Positions 36,219-48,163 of a DNA stretch of 64,000 bases are shown here, one piece after another. The DNA comes from Pholis gunnellus (taxonomy: Eukaryota > Chordata > Actinopteri > Perciformes > Pholidae): contig OU342809.1 in the NCBI GenBank assembly GCA_910591455.2, positions 21,260,349 to 21,324,348 on the forward strand, written 5' to 3'. The notes beneath the pieces are model-generated. The model worked only from the letters and a program-made list of their open reading frames with translations, was not told the DNA's origin and did not search any database. A program made the position numbers and the translations under genes. Positions within the stretch are counted from its first letter, which is position 1; every line of letters begins with the position of its first letter.

Positions 36219-36475
36219 AGCTTGTGGTGGACCCCAGTCCTGCGTGTCATCAGGTAGAGGAGGTGGAGTGGGTGGACTCAATCAAGTACCTCAGTGTCCA
36301 AATCAATAAAGAACTGGACTGGACTCACAACACTGAAGCCCTCTTCAGAGCAGACTGTTCTCAGCCCAGGAAAAGATATAAGAAAGAGTGTCCTACAGAC
36401 ATTCTGCTTGTCCAGAAGAAGAAGGACTCCCATCAGGTCATATCCAAGCAAAAGCAGCGGACACTGCCTTGTTGA
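36219..36475 (+). pseudogene. LINE L2-like reverse-transcriptase fragment
   Basis: The plus frame reads KLVVDPSP near 36219, then EEVEWVDSIKYLSVQINKEL and DWTHNTEALFR. This is the conserved segment KxLVVDF...VxxYKYLGVxIDxxLDW after the catalytic core of L2-type LINE reverse transcriptases, with the usual Gly of YLGV changed to Ser. The frame degenerates after LFRADCS and stops at 36473. No FADD catalytic box, endonuclease or 3' tail is present. Dead internal fragment, plus strand. Confidence 0.75.
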
Positions 36476-36479
36476 CATT

Positions 36480-37992
36480 ACTGTTAATTTCACTATGATG
36501 CTTAAAATGACGAAGTTCTCTAAAAACAGGATTTTTACTGCACAGCTGTACAACAGGTGTCACCGTTTACTCTCCTTTGTTCCTGCTGACGCTGTAGTTT
36601 GTCTCGCCTTGTCCAGGTGCTCCTGCAGATCAGAGTAGTTTGCTTCTCTGCCCAGCTGTTCGCACACCTGTGGAGGTGAGACAAAAGAGAAAAGCCGGGC
36701 CGAGACAAAAAGAAAGAAGAAAAAGACAAAAGAAGAAAATTTGGCAACAAAAAAGCATTTACCTTTTAATCCATACTGAGGAGAGCTGGTGCAGTCTTGG
36801 GCCTGAGCACTGTGTGCTTTCTGGCCTAAAGCCTTTTGTGTTTCAGCAGCAGGTGCTCACATTGTTATAAATATATATTTACCAAATCCTAATTAAAGCC
36901 AAGCCTTATAGATGTGAGACCACTACAGAAAATATCTTGAACTGCTCTCGGCATAGGGGATCTTACAAAATGTTTGCCTTCCACTTAGACCGCCCTCCAC
37001 TCTCTATTAGAGGCCTAAGCGTTCTCCTTGTAGTCAAGTTTTTATTGACTTCTGAACCTGACAAGAATCCGCGTCAAGAGTCAAGAACACTCACAACTGG
37101 TTTTAGAAGGAAAACTAGATGTTCTGTTTGCGTAGCTGCCATACATTTTCTTTTATAAACTCAAATTGATGCATATTTTGATCTGAATATTTTTTGGAAA
37201 TTTGTCTCATGTCCCAAAGCGTCCACTGTTTCATAGCATAACACAACATTGAACCAGAAAACAACAAATACTACAAACGTATATTACATCAGATTGTAAA
37301 TAAGGGGCTGCAGTGCAATTAATGTAATCAAACTAAAATTACCAGTCTAGCCTGTGGGACTCTAAATCTTATAGCAGTATTGTTCAGCTACAGGACATTC
37401 AGTGATCAAATATTCCTTGATCCTGTTTAAAAAGCTCTGCTGGGTGGCTGAAGTCAAGGCCTGTCGTGAGAGCAATTGATGATTTTTGTTCCTTTACAGT
37501 TTCTGTGTGGACTTCACAAAAGTTGTGCAGAACAAAATAAGCATTAATAAGAAAAGGAAAGTCCTCTGTTTTGTGTCCATCGCTTTGAATCGGAAACGCG
37601 GTAGTGTGGATGTAGCCTGAAGGTGAATGGCAAGACTCTCTCACATAGAGACAATGAATGGTGAAGGAAAAGGAGGCTCAGAAGAGAGAACGCACAGTTC
37701 GGTTTCTAACAAACTGTTCAGTGTCCGGGTGGAAAGTTCAGAGTTTAAATGTATTTCCACATCGAAATGATATTGAATAAATCTTCACACATCACTACTG
37801 TTGCATATGCAGTGTTAAAAGTTCAACGCTTTGTAAGTAACAGATCGGTTTTGCTGAACTAGTCATAGATTGTCATAAATGGACTTGATGCTGCACATAT
37901 AAATACACATTCAAACCCCCACATTCACCGTGGACAACACAGAAGACAAACATTCAGGGCGGAAGGCAAAAAACAGCGTTCACACACAGCGC
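36480..37992. other. No recognised gene; possible minus-strand 3' UTR
   Basis: If the exon at 37993-38072 is real, this is its downstream side. A TTTATT (AATAAA on minus) lies near 37045. No repeats recognised. Confidence 0.3.
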
Positions 37993-38072
37993 TCACAGCG
38001 GGAGATTCATGTCCGCCTCGGGCCAGTCTGGTTCGGTGGAGGAAGAGACTGCAGAGAGCAAAGAGTCGAGGT
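37993..38072 (-). CDS. Candidate terminal coding exon of an unidentified gene
   Basis: On the minus strand a pyrimidine-rich acceptor (TTTTTCATCTCACTCCCTTTAG, ending at plus 38073) is followed by an 80-bp open segment. It begins with two bases completing a codon (phase 1), then reads LDSLLSAVSSS and STEPDWPEADMNLPL, and ends TGA at 37993-37995. The peptide is acidic, complex and non-repetitive, unlike the simple-sequence frames around it, and local GC content is raised. An acidic C-terminus with DLDSLL-like hydrophobic spacing could be a regulatory tail, but I do not recognise the protein. The preceding exon was not located between here and 64 kb. The opposite strand also has a short frame here, so chance is possible. 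Confidence 0.35.
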
Positions 38073-38140
38073 CTAAAGGGAGTGAGATGAAAAAATGATG
38101 TAAAAAATACAGAGAGATGTTTTAGTGGTCTATTTCTCTC

Positions 38141-38165
38141 TGTGTGTGTGTGTGTGTGTGTGTGT
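38141..38165. repeat. (TG)n microsatellite
   Basis: About 12 TG units. Confidence 0.95.
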
Positions 38166-39253
38166 TCCTGTATGACCGCTGCGAGAGTTCATCCCACGCT
38201 GGGCATTTCTGCTGAATCAGTGACTAGTCACCTCTCCTAGGAGGGTAAACAACACATGAACACACACTGATACATATGTTCACACACAGACAGCCAATTA
38301 GCCACACACACACAGAGTTACACACACACACACAAAGGTTCATACAGGAAACACTAAAGACTGAATGTACGGATATGCAGCCACACACAGTTCCACCACT
38401 TTTAATCTGCAGCAGAATATGGCGACCTGGATTATGAATAATTCAGTCCTAACCTTTATATACATTACTGTGTCTCATTTTTTCATTATTGTGATGAGAT
38501 GATGATTTGTATTTACTGCTCAAACCAAGCGAGGAAGTCAGCGGAGTTTGTCGTTCACAGTGTACTTCCTTTTCCTTTGGGGGTCACGTCTTATGACGCC
38601 ACAGAAGGGGGTAAACCACGCTCCAGTTTATTTGTGTCACCCTTTAAAAGGTAATCCTTCATGAAAACTGCTGCTGATTGAAAGACAATATGTTGTGGCT
38701 CTCTGCTCACCCCAAACAGTGATGCCCAGAAAATGACATCGCGGCTAGCGCAAGTGGAGGTCTTAAAAATCTTCATTTGAGAATATATTTTGTGAACCAA
38801 ATCAAATTGTTTACAGGACCTTTGTTTCTCTATAATGCATTTAATACTTGACTTGTTTCTTTACAAGGTTTGTACAAAGGCAATAAAGTAGGCTAGTCCA
38901 TGAATATGAGATATGATTTGACAGAGAAATACAAATACAAAGTCTTTTTGATTAGTTCATTTTGTTTGTTCGCCCTCTGGCGTTTTGAGAGAATAATGCC
39001 GAGCGTGAGTACAAACAAAGCTTTAGGTGGAACCTTTGCTTATTTTTTTTGTCCCTGCAATACCATTTTAATAATATAGGAACCCAAGGCAGAGGAATCC
39101 AACATGGAAAACAAAAACAAAACTCTGACTTCATCGTTGCTCGACACCCCTCTTTCATCTGTGTGGGAAATATGAAGCTACAGGAAGGGGCCGAAGTAAG
39201 CTGACCGATGCTCAGCACAGCACCTGAACGCATCTGGATAAAGATACTTTTAT

Positions 39254-39350
39254 ACTCTGAAGTCAAACTTTATGCTTTATGAGCCACTAAACAACTTTCA
39301 TTAGAATGAATGGGGCCCCGCCTCCAACGCTGTACATGTACTGTGGATCT
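39254..39350. repeat. Interspersed repeat (GGGGCCCCGCCTCCAAC family), copy 2
   Basis: ATACTCTGAAGTCAAACTT, GAGCCACTAAACAAC and GAATGGGGCCCCGCCTCC match the end of 16830-17310 in the same order and orientation. It is shorter than copy 1. Confidence 0.6.
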
Positions 39351-39688
39351 TTAGGCATCCGTGAACCTGAACCATGTAGAGCGTGTTGGCATTGGGGTGT
39401 GGAAAAAACATAATTTAATGTTGACTTTTGACATTTTTTCCCCGCAAATCTTCTGTTTTCCCCATTCTTGTCTGGATATGCATTTATGACAGCAAAGTTA
39501 CGGTCCAAATGAAATTAAAAGACTGGCAGAAACTATGGTGGAATTCTCATTTGGCTACACCAATTAGGTTTTCTATTATGATGCATTTTGCCTCTAACCA
39601 GACCAAGTTTCCACCGCCAAATAGAAGTTTGATGCGGTGGTGAACACTTGAAGATCACGCTTTGCAGTTTGAGGAGGTCGTGCAAATT

Positions 39689-39736
39689 CACAGGGCTCGT
39701 ATTTAGAGCCCTGTGTGATGAGGGGCCCTCATCACA
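39689..39736. repeat. Two abutting perfect hairpins
   Basis: Hairpin 1 has 10-bp arms CACAGGGCTC (39689-39698) and GAGCCCTGTG (39706-39715) around a 7-base loop. Hairpin 2 has 11-bp arms TGTGATGAGGG (39714-39724) and CCCTCATCACA (39726-39736) around one base. They share two bases. No T-tract or gene end follows, and no function is known. Confidence 0.9.
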
Positions 39737-39923
39737 CACAGCAGCTGGAAATTGATGTACAATATCACAAGCAGGAATCTAGAATGAGACCAATGATTGA
39801 TTTCATTTCATACATAGAGATTATTTCAAATGTGGGCCTATCAAGAAGATAAACATATGACCACTTTGAAGGATTCATCCCAGCCCATGTAATTGTTTGT
39901 GTCGCTGAATGATTGCGTTTCAG

Positions 39924-39987
39924 AGGAGACAGCATCAAGTGCGAGGACTGACCCTCTGCTGGGGGACAGTAGTGGATGGATTCTGAG
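39924..39987 (+). other. Candidate exon, weak donor
   Basis: GATTGCGTTTCAG is followed by an open frame reading GETASS-like residues: EETASSARTDPLLGDSSGWI. The composition is protein-like and the frame stays open to 40087, but the donor CTGAG|GTCCGG is poor. Product unrecognised. Confidence 0.15.
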
Positions 39988-40298
39988 GTCCGGCACATAT
40001 TCAATATGTATACAGCTGCGCAGCGACACTCCCATATTCATTCACCCTTTCTCTCCCCTGATCATCCCTCCACCTCTTGTTTACTGAAGAATATGGAAGG
40101 TAAATGTCAAGTGTGTCCTTTCTCACTGTCTTCTCCTCTCGCTTCCGTCTTTTCTGCATCAGCCTCTCTCTTTTTTTCTGCCTCTATCTGTCCATCTTTC
40201 TTCATGTTACACTTCTTTACAGTCCTCTCTCATATTTAGTTTCTCCTCCGATTTTCTGTCTTTATTTGCTTTCTATGTTAGTCCTTGTTTATTTCTTT

Positions 40299-40319
40299 AT
40301 ATATATATATATATATATC
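40299..40319. repeat. (TA)n microsatellite
   Basis: About 10 TA units. Confidence 0.9.
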
Positions 40320-42609
40320 TTTTTTATTTTTTTCATTTTCTCAGTACAGGCCCAGTTTGTCCATCTGTTAATAATCACCACATCTCACTGTTCTCTTCCC
40401 ATCAGTGTCATTTTCACTGTCTTGATTTCCTTTCCCTTCTCCCTTATCCTCGTCTTCTACTCTTAATGTATTCATTAACCTTGGTAACTTTTACAGTGTC
40501 TTAATTGTTCTAAATCTGTTTGGATTTGTCTACCTGCATATAAAATGATCTCTTACTTGCTCTCTCTCCTCCTCTGTTGGTAGGCCTACATGCTGTGAGC
40601 CACTCTGCACATGTCGTTTTTATTGCAAAGGCAGACATCAGAGACATTGACTTGACTCCCTGCTTATATCACATCACATCAGTGCAATGTGATACTGACA
40701 CTGATTATTGGACGAAGAAATTGCACTTCTATGAGGCTTTTGTCAGCTAGAGCATTGCATTGATAATCTTATTTGTTTATTCCCAGCTAAATATACATTT
40801 TTTAATCACAATTTTCCGTTAGTATTTATGTTTTTCATTCCTGTTCCCTTTAAACGCATGTAATAATCCGTAATACACTTTTATGATCGTAAATACAGTA
40901 CAATACAATGTACTTTAAGCACCTCTTATTAAACTCAATAATTTTCATGTTATATCTTGTTTGTTTAATCCTTACAAAAGCAATGTAAAAAGTTGCGGTT
41001 TTACAAGGGATTTTTGCTTCGGTCTACTTCTCGGCAGGTAAAATGCCGGGAGGCAGCTAACAGAGACTTTTGATTTTAGTTCAGAATAAAAAAAGAAGAT
41101 ATAAAGAGTACATTTGCAAAAACAGTTTGAATCCATTCTTAAAGTGAATAAACCAACACCAATTTGATTGACATTCCACGGCTTGCACATCAAAAATAAA
41201 TCTTTATTTTTTACAAATGAACCCTTCAAACAATGTGTAAATAATTGAGCCTTAGAGGTGGTGGTAGGCAGATTTTGTTACCTTTAGACAGAGGGTTAGC
41301 CATTTTCCACCTTATGCTAAGCTAAGCTAAGCGGCTATTGGCTGTAGCAGATATGAGACAGATATGAGAGTGATCACAATTATTCACTATGTGCTGGCAT
41401 GTAGCATTACCTCTGCAAAGCCTTAGTATGGGACGTGATTGTGCTGACAGTTTATGACAACCAGTAAAATAAATGCAGTGTAAAGATGGACATTTTTATG
41501 GTCTGAGTTAGACTGTCAGATCACATTGCCATTTATTTACAGTGATCAACGCAGCAATAAACATTAATTATACTGCCTACTGTTTTGAATCCACCACAAA
41601 CTGCTTAAACAATTGAAATGAACTACTATTTCAACTAACATTTGAATTGTTATTCATTCTTAATTACTTCTTTTTTTGTCTTCCAATTAAATTTTAGACT
41701 TCCCTACATATACAGTATTATAAAATGAGGTGATACAGATGTCTGCCTGATGTGGGGGTTCTATTTCAGTAGTGGTTGCAGTGAACAGTCGGAACATCTA
41801 ACAAAATGAAAGAGGAATCTGAGTTTCACAGTAGTCAATTACAGCTCATGCATTTATACAGCTAACAAATATGTGTCTTTCACCTTAAAATAGAAATGAA
41901 TTGGACTTCATGCTGGGATATTGTAAAGTGCTCACAAAGACAAAAGCTATTTTACCTGCATGAAGTCCCAATTACCGTAGCATCTATTCATGGCTTTAAC
42001 ATTAATAACTATAGAACCCGTTTTTCATTGTAGTTTGTGCAGCCACACACCACAGGTCATAAGACCATCATGGCAAAAAGAAAACACTTGTTTTCTCAAT
42101 TAATTTGCTTCACTAAGCTCAACTTTTCCCTTTTCATTAAGTGAGTCACAATTTGAAGGATGAAGTCAAATCTGGTGTGCAATTTCCAACTAATTAGAAA
42201 CCAGTGACCTAGTGTGGTAGAGCTGATAAATTACGTATTAAAGAAGTTAATGTGAGCTGACAGAGACCAGCGTTAATCAGTCAGACCATGATCACTGTGT
42301 CACACTCATCCACAGGCATATAGCCTGAACACAAACACATCTGCACTATGACACACACACACATGGGCATTCATATGGATCACTACTCTTATGCATACAC
42401 ACAAATCCATCCCAGTGTTGTACTTGTGGGGATGAGGACATTGTTTACCTTAATTTACTTGCATTTATTTGTCATTTGAGTGCACTAAATATGTTATATA
42501 TGGTTAGTTTTTAAGAACTGTACATGTGAGAGTGGACTGACCCTTTTTAACAATGCCAAAACGTTCATGGGGCTGGGCCAAAAGGTTTTCTGGATTCTAG
42601 GTATGCGTC
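40320..42609. other. No recognised gene
   Basis: AT-rich; a short GCTAA tandem (CTAAGCTAAGCTAAGCGGC) near 41317. Nothing else recognised. Confidence 0.4.
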
Positions 42610-43165
42610 TGTGTTGTCAAGCCCACTCAGGCGGCAACCTACGGCTCTGAAAAGGGAAGCAAATGCAGAAGGCCATTAAAGTAGCTTTCCCTCTACTGGC
42701 CATCAGGGGGCGACACCTCTGCTGGCAAAGAGAAGTTTGATTGTATGGAAGACTATGAATAAATGACCCTACTTCTTACTTGATTTATTACCTCAGTAAA
42801 CATTGTGAACATGAGTCTATGGTCTCAATTGCCAGTGTCATGTCTTGAATGTTCAGCATGATGTTGGTTTGGTAAATGATGGTCACATTTAGAGTCAAAT
42901 AGACGATGAAGCAGGGTAAGCTTTAGGGGCCCGTACCTTGGGATTGACCAGTTGCTACCGCTACCAGAACCGTGTACGGCGTCTCTTTCTTACCCCTCCA
43001 CAGTCAAAATATAATCACATTCGTTCACTGGTTGCAAAAACATGATTGGCAATGGCCAAAATCCAAGATGGCGACCCAACTCAAGAGATCAAAACCGCAG
43101 ACCACAAACCAATGGGTGATGTCACGACGACTATGTCCACTTCTTGTATACAGTCTATGAGCCCA
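42610..43165. repeat. Interspersed repeat (GGCCATCAGGGGGCGAC family), copy 1
   Basis: Shares with 55205-55890, in order: GCGGCAACCT-type start, GGCCATCAGGGGGCGAC, CTACTTCTTACTTGATTTAT, AAACATTGTGAACATGAGT, and at the end CCAAACTCAAGxxTCAAAxC-type and CCAATGGGTGATGTCACGACG. The family looks non-coding. I recall similar DNA as frequent in percomorph fishes. Confidence 0.75.
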
Positions 43166-43394
43166 CTGCACATTAGTGTTTTCCCTGCTGGCCCGGTTAC
43201 ACCATAAGTGGCACCACAAAAGTTCCTATGTGTCTTCAAGAGATAGATAAGACTGCTAGAAGACGAATGAGGTTGGAGGACTTTTTGGTGAACTACAATT
43301 GCTGACGAGCTAACAACTAACACGCTTGCAAGCCGGCAACATTCTGGTGCTAGTCAGTCACAATAGCTCCAATTGCTCTCCAAGGTCTCCATGA

Positions 43395-43796
43395 TTGATC
43401 CAAACAGCCGTAAAGCAATGCCTGCAAACGTTATGTCAACGTTTTGAAAAGATTGTTCCGAGAGCGGTCTGTAAAAAATGTTACGAAAACAACGTCAACG
43501 GAGGTTTTGAGAACACCCGGCAAACGTGCTGTGAATGTTTTGAAGGTGGGATCTACTGCGTGCTTTTCCTCTTAGCACTAGAACGTACCAAAAATAGCAT
43601 CCACGATCGCTCTCTGAACAACTTGAAAACAACGTACAGAGAACGTTCTGTGATTTTTAGGAAAATAATGTCCAGCGAACATTCTTGCCAACATTCCTGC
43701 TGTCTTGTGTGGAAACCAGGTCAACTAAAAAAGAGTGAAAATGTCACGGTTCACGGACGTTCTGTGAACGTTAGGAAAACAATGTCCCGCGAGTGA
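43395..43796. repeat. Degenerate GAACGTTCTGTGAACGTTAGG repeat
   Basis: Units such as GAACGTTCTGTGATTTTTAGG (43640) and GACGTTCTGTGAACGTTAGG (43757) with AAAACAATGTCC recur with drift. They keep a 133-codon frame open, which is a repeat artefact. GGGATCTACTGCGTGCTTTT at 43552 recurs as GGGATCTACTGTGTGCTTTT at 44299. Confidence 0.6.
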
Positions 43797-44407
43797 AAAG
43801 GCCCCAAAAGTTTATGGTCCAACACAGCCTATTAGCTGTGATTTGCTTTCTCTATTTTTGGGTTCCTCAGCTCTTCGTTTCTTTAAGGGCCACTGTCAAC
43901 ATGGCTTTCTATTGATCAATATCACCAAATTGTAAGTTGACGCAGGAAATTGGTGCAGACTAATTTATTCCCTGCCAGCAATCCCACATATTGTGGCTAT
44001 TTGGAACAATGTTGATGTTTTAAATATCAGTGTGACCGGACAAATGTGTCTTTTGTACTGCGATAAAGCCACTATGTTTGAGCCCAGTAGTTATCTGGAA
44101 GGAATAAACACCCAAATCAGTATCAATGATTCTATGGTGATGTTATAACTGGACTTAACAAAATATCAAACGGATAAGACATTCTCATCATTATTTGCTC
44201 AGTGGTCAAGGAAATTGTTCGATGCATGTGAGCAGTTGCGGTTTGTGGCTTTGAAAGCATGTCATGTGTAGGTGAGCTTGTGAGTCATAGCGCAGGCGGG
44301 ATCTACTGTGTGCTTTTCCTCTTAGCAGTACGCAGCCTGTGTTTTAACAGAGACGGTGTGACAGATCGACAGAAAAGAGAAGTGAAAGATCAAAGAGAGA
44401 GATAGAG

Positions 44408-44512
<105 letters not shown>

Positions 44513-44939
44513 GAGAGCCAGAGAAATTGGGACTCAGAGCGGGAGAGTGAGATGCCATCAACATACGGGTCAAAGTATTCAAAGCAACAGTGCTCTGTTG
44601 TAAGAAATCTGTTTAATTTGTTTTTAAATCAGTCAATTACAGAGCCCTGCAAGCATCTTGGGTAAATATTTTTGATAAATAATTTCTTTGAATGAATAAT
44701 GAATGCTCTCAAATTGCTAATTAGTAATACATACACTCTTAATTGCTTAATTCTTTCAAATCAATATTTTGCGCCCTCAATATCCCCCAGTTAGGATACT
44801 CACAACTGAATTACCTAATTTGTAGTCGTAATTTTTTTTTTATCACCAAAACAATGTTATCCTGTAAAATAAATTTCAGTTATTTGTAATATGTAATAAA
44901 CATGAATACAATACTGGGCTCAGCAGTTGTAGCATACAA

Positions 44940-46430
44940 TCATTTATAGTCCTTAACCCTAAGCCTTTTTTTAGGCCTTTTCTCGAAAATTGCATGCCCA
45001 TACTCAAGAGACTGTAATTCTGTAACTACAAGGTCTATTTTAATAATTTTGATGTGAGAATAAAAGGTAACACTTGTGAGATTTGATCAGATGTGTAAAT
45101 ATCAGTATATATGTTACTGGTTAAGAGTAAATGAAGATGGCACACAGCTCAAATTGAAAAGTTTCAGGTTCGCCTGAAAAAAAAGCACTTTTATTGTTAT
45201 TATTTTCTTGAAATGAGGCCCTGGCTAGCCTAAAAACTCTCCCAAATCATAGCACAACATGTTAGCAGTCTCTCTGCAAAGTCTGACTTTGCTAAAGTGA
45301 AGCAAAACAACTTTAGATAGGTTTTAGTACAGAGAGTTTAGGCGAGGTTTCCAAAATGTGCATTTGGACACATTTGGGCACCATGTGTGCCATTTGAATT
45401 TTCTCATGTACCAAACTACATATTTCACTTGTATATTACTAATGGTGTTCAATACATCCTAATACAGCAGTTTTGGACTTTTTCTTTTTTATGCCTTTGT
45501 TTACATCAAAACAGCACAAAGGTAAGGAGTTTATGAAATATTAGCGGTGAAGCGGTTTGTTGTTCTGGTGCTTGTTTGCTCACAGCTCTGTGGTGGTTTG
45601 ACTTAGAGAAATACTGAAGATATCTTTGGATTCAGTGTGTTATTGGCGTGTTTTCTGCTATTTCGGTTTTCCGTGTTAGCATTTAGCATCTTCTTATTAG
45701 CGCCTACCGGAGTGTGTGGTCGGCTCAGCAATGGCAAAAAAAGAGTGATATTGTGAACATTCTTTTAGTTGCTTATTTGAGTTTGGTTAGAATTGTGTTT
45801 GGAGTGTGTACACTGGCTTGCAGGACAGTGTAGAACAGAATCTCTTCGTTAATTTGGTATATAGCATGTATGAAGCATTAATTATATTTTATTCTGAAAA
45901 GTCCATTGTATGACATGCTCTACACTAAACTGTCTCGCTCTGAACCCCAAATGGGGCTCGCTCGGGTCCAAGAGGTGACCACAATGACAATCCCAACATG
46001 ATATTTTATCCCTAAGAGACCCACACAGACCCATTTTGTCTTTTTTTAAGTGGGGAGTAACAGTACATGTTATATAGAAGTTGTATACATCCTAAAGATA
46101 CATTTGAGATGCAGCAACATAGTGTTTTGGTTTGGCACCTATTCAAATGTTTTAGAGTGCATAAAGCCTTAGAACATCATGATGGAAGTATATGATGGCA
46201 ACTCCAATGCTCAAATATGTCTCAAGAATCCTTGCTGTACTTTGGTTTCAAAAACTTTTGTCGGTACATTCACATATTTTGAGGTGAGCGGTCAAGAAAC
46301 CCCTCTAAATGTCAAATTGCATCCAGTGATAAGGGCATAATGCTGCCATGCTAATTTTTTTGCCATATTGATCGTCTTTAGAGTGTTAGCATGCTAACAT
46401 GTTTTGTACACTCCACAGCTGAGGAATGTC
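44940..46430. repeat. Old diverged repeat, copy 1 (low resolution)
   Basis: 46165-46240 (CCTTAGAACATCATGATGGAAG, GTATATGATGGCAAC, AATATGTCTCAAGAATCC) matches 51667-51735 with about 75-80% identity. ACATATTTTGAGGTGAGCGGTCAAG (46273) matches 52258-52275. Left boundary not defined. Confidence 0.45.
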
Positions 46431-46695
46431 ATTAGTTTTGCAGGTACCGGGTTTAAAGTATCACTAGAGCCATGCTGGTCTAGAAATCATCAACAGTCGG
46501 ATATGAGGTTTTTATCCGAAGTGACACTATTACTGTAATGAGCTCCCCTGTTCTTGGCCCAGGCACACACTCTCAGGTAAAAATACACACAAAATGCACT
46601 TAGGAAGTTTACTTATCCTCCTTGTGCATGACCTATGCTTCTCCGCATGCTTTCACAGACAGGTACAGCGTGTTCACCCACCCACTCTCACACAC

Positions 46696-46719
46696 ACAGA
46701 GACACACACACACACACAC
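46696..46719. repeat. (CA)n microsatellite
   Basis: About 11 CA units with a GA interruption. Confidence 0.9.
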
Positions 46720-47599
46720 ATGAGAAAAAAAGATGCAATAACAACGTTCTTGCCAACAATTAAAGCCGATAAAAGAGACTTGAACTGAACTTTGTTATTG
46801 GAAGGTTGCTGGTTTGCTTCCCAATATTGACAGTAGTGACAACACTTTGGCCCGATGACAATAACATCTTCTCTGTTACAGAGGAAGGAAAGAAACAGGA
46901 TGCCTGAAGCTACACTAAAAGCCCCATTGTATGCACAAAAATACATTTACTCTCCATACAGCCTTCACACCCTTGCTTGCCTCTATTAAAGCTAAGGTAA
47001 TTTTTTAATTCTTCTCATTTATATTTGTTGATGAGATTCTGTGTGTGTAAGATTTTCAATGTCTCTTTCATACAATCTCCCACAATGACTCCCTGTATTC
47101 ATTCCCTGTTTAACTTTAACCTCCTCATAATAAATGTTTTGTCTGTATCAGATCAATAAACACCCTGAAATCAATATTTCGTTACTCAAGTTTTATCACA
47201 TTAACAAAATGTCTTAGCAGTATGTCGAATAAATACACTGAAACGTTTTATCTGTAGTGTTTTCTTGAAATAGTAACAAATGACTGATAACCATTTCTGG
47301 AATATCTCATGTTCTTGCAAATGACTAAAGAGCATCATCTGTTTTTTCTCAATTAAGACAGATATAAACTGTGTTTTGTAGGTGTTTGGGACCAGGATAT
47401 TGTCTGGTACCAAACTTTGCCCGTCTGATTTGAAGTGTTCATCTTTCTGTTTTGATTTACATGTTTGGTGTTAAACTGTCATTTATCAAAGCGCTGATAA
47501 ACAGGTGGTATTATGGGTGTTCCTGAGACTTGACACCAGTGTGAGTCACACAGACTCAGATTAAAGATGTTAAAGATTACGAAAAGACAAAACCCACCC

Positions 47600-47835
47600 C
47601 AGCCACAGCCTGTTCACCCTGCTGCCGTCTGGCAAGAGACACAGAAGTATCACCAGATTTCAGAGCAGCTTCTTTCCTCAGGCTTTGAGAATCCTAAATT
47701 CATCCTACAGCCTCCACATAAAATATAGTTTTGCTTTTTTTGTGTTTTTCTTATCTCGTAAAATGGGACTACAAACTGCTTTTTGATGTGCAACCCTGTT
47801 GTACAAGGACAATAAATGAAACCTTGAACCTTAAA
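47600..47835 (+). pseudogene. LINE (L2/Rex1-like) 3' end
   Basis: The plus frame reads SLFTLLPSGKRHRSITRFQS then SFFPQALRILNSSYS, the C-terminal end of L2/Rex1-type reverse transcriptases. An AT-rich 3' UTR follows, ending GGACAATAAATGAAACCTTG with a short tandem ACCTTGAACCTTAA (47819-47832) that looks like the 3' terminal repeat used in priming. 5'-truncated, as most LINE copies are. Plus strand, and much better preserved than the fragment at 7930-8225. Confidence 0.75.
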
Positions 47836-48155
47836 CATCATATGTATCAGCATTGAGGCCCCGTCACACCAGCATTTAAAATGGCAACATATTCACATTG
47901 AAATCAATTCAGCAATCGATTCACTTATGAGTACAAATTGTCAAGATCAACGTAGGTGCACTTTGACACTTAAATAAACGGCATTCTCCTTTGAGGGAAT
48001 GGAAAGCAGGATGGTCCAAAATGGAAGAGGCTAGTGTAGCGTATTATCTTGTCCATCATCGACTTTTCATTTTCATTTGGATAAACTGTACGTACATATT
48101 GTCCCTTTAGCTACTGAGCTAACAAGCTTGCTGATTGGCGGTTGCATCACCAAGC

Positions 48156-48163
48156 CCCTAGCA
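48156..48163. repeat. Left 8-bp target site duplication
   Basis: CCCTAGCA precedes the terminus CAGGGGTGGCCAACC; identical to 49044-49051. Confidence 0.95.

Noticed and set aside
43395..43796. 133-codon plus-strand frame
   Set aside because: Kept open by the degenerate GAACGTTCTG repeat, not by coding constraint.
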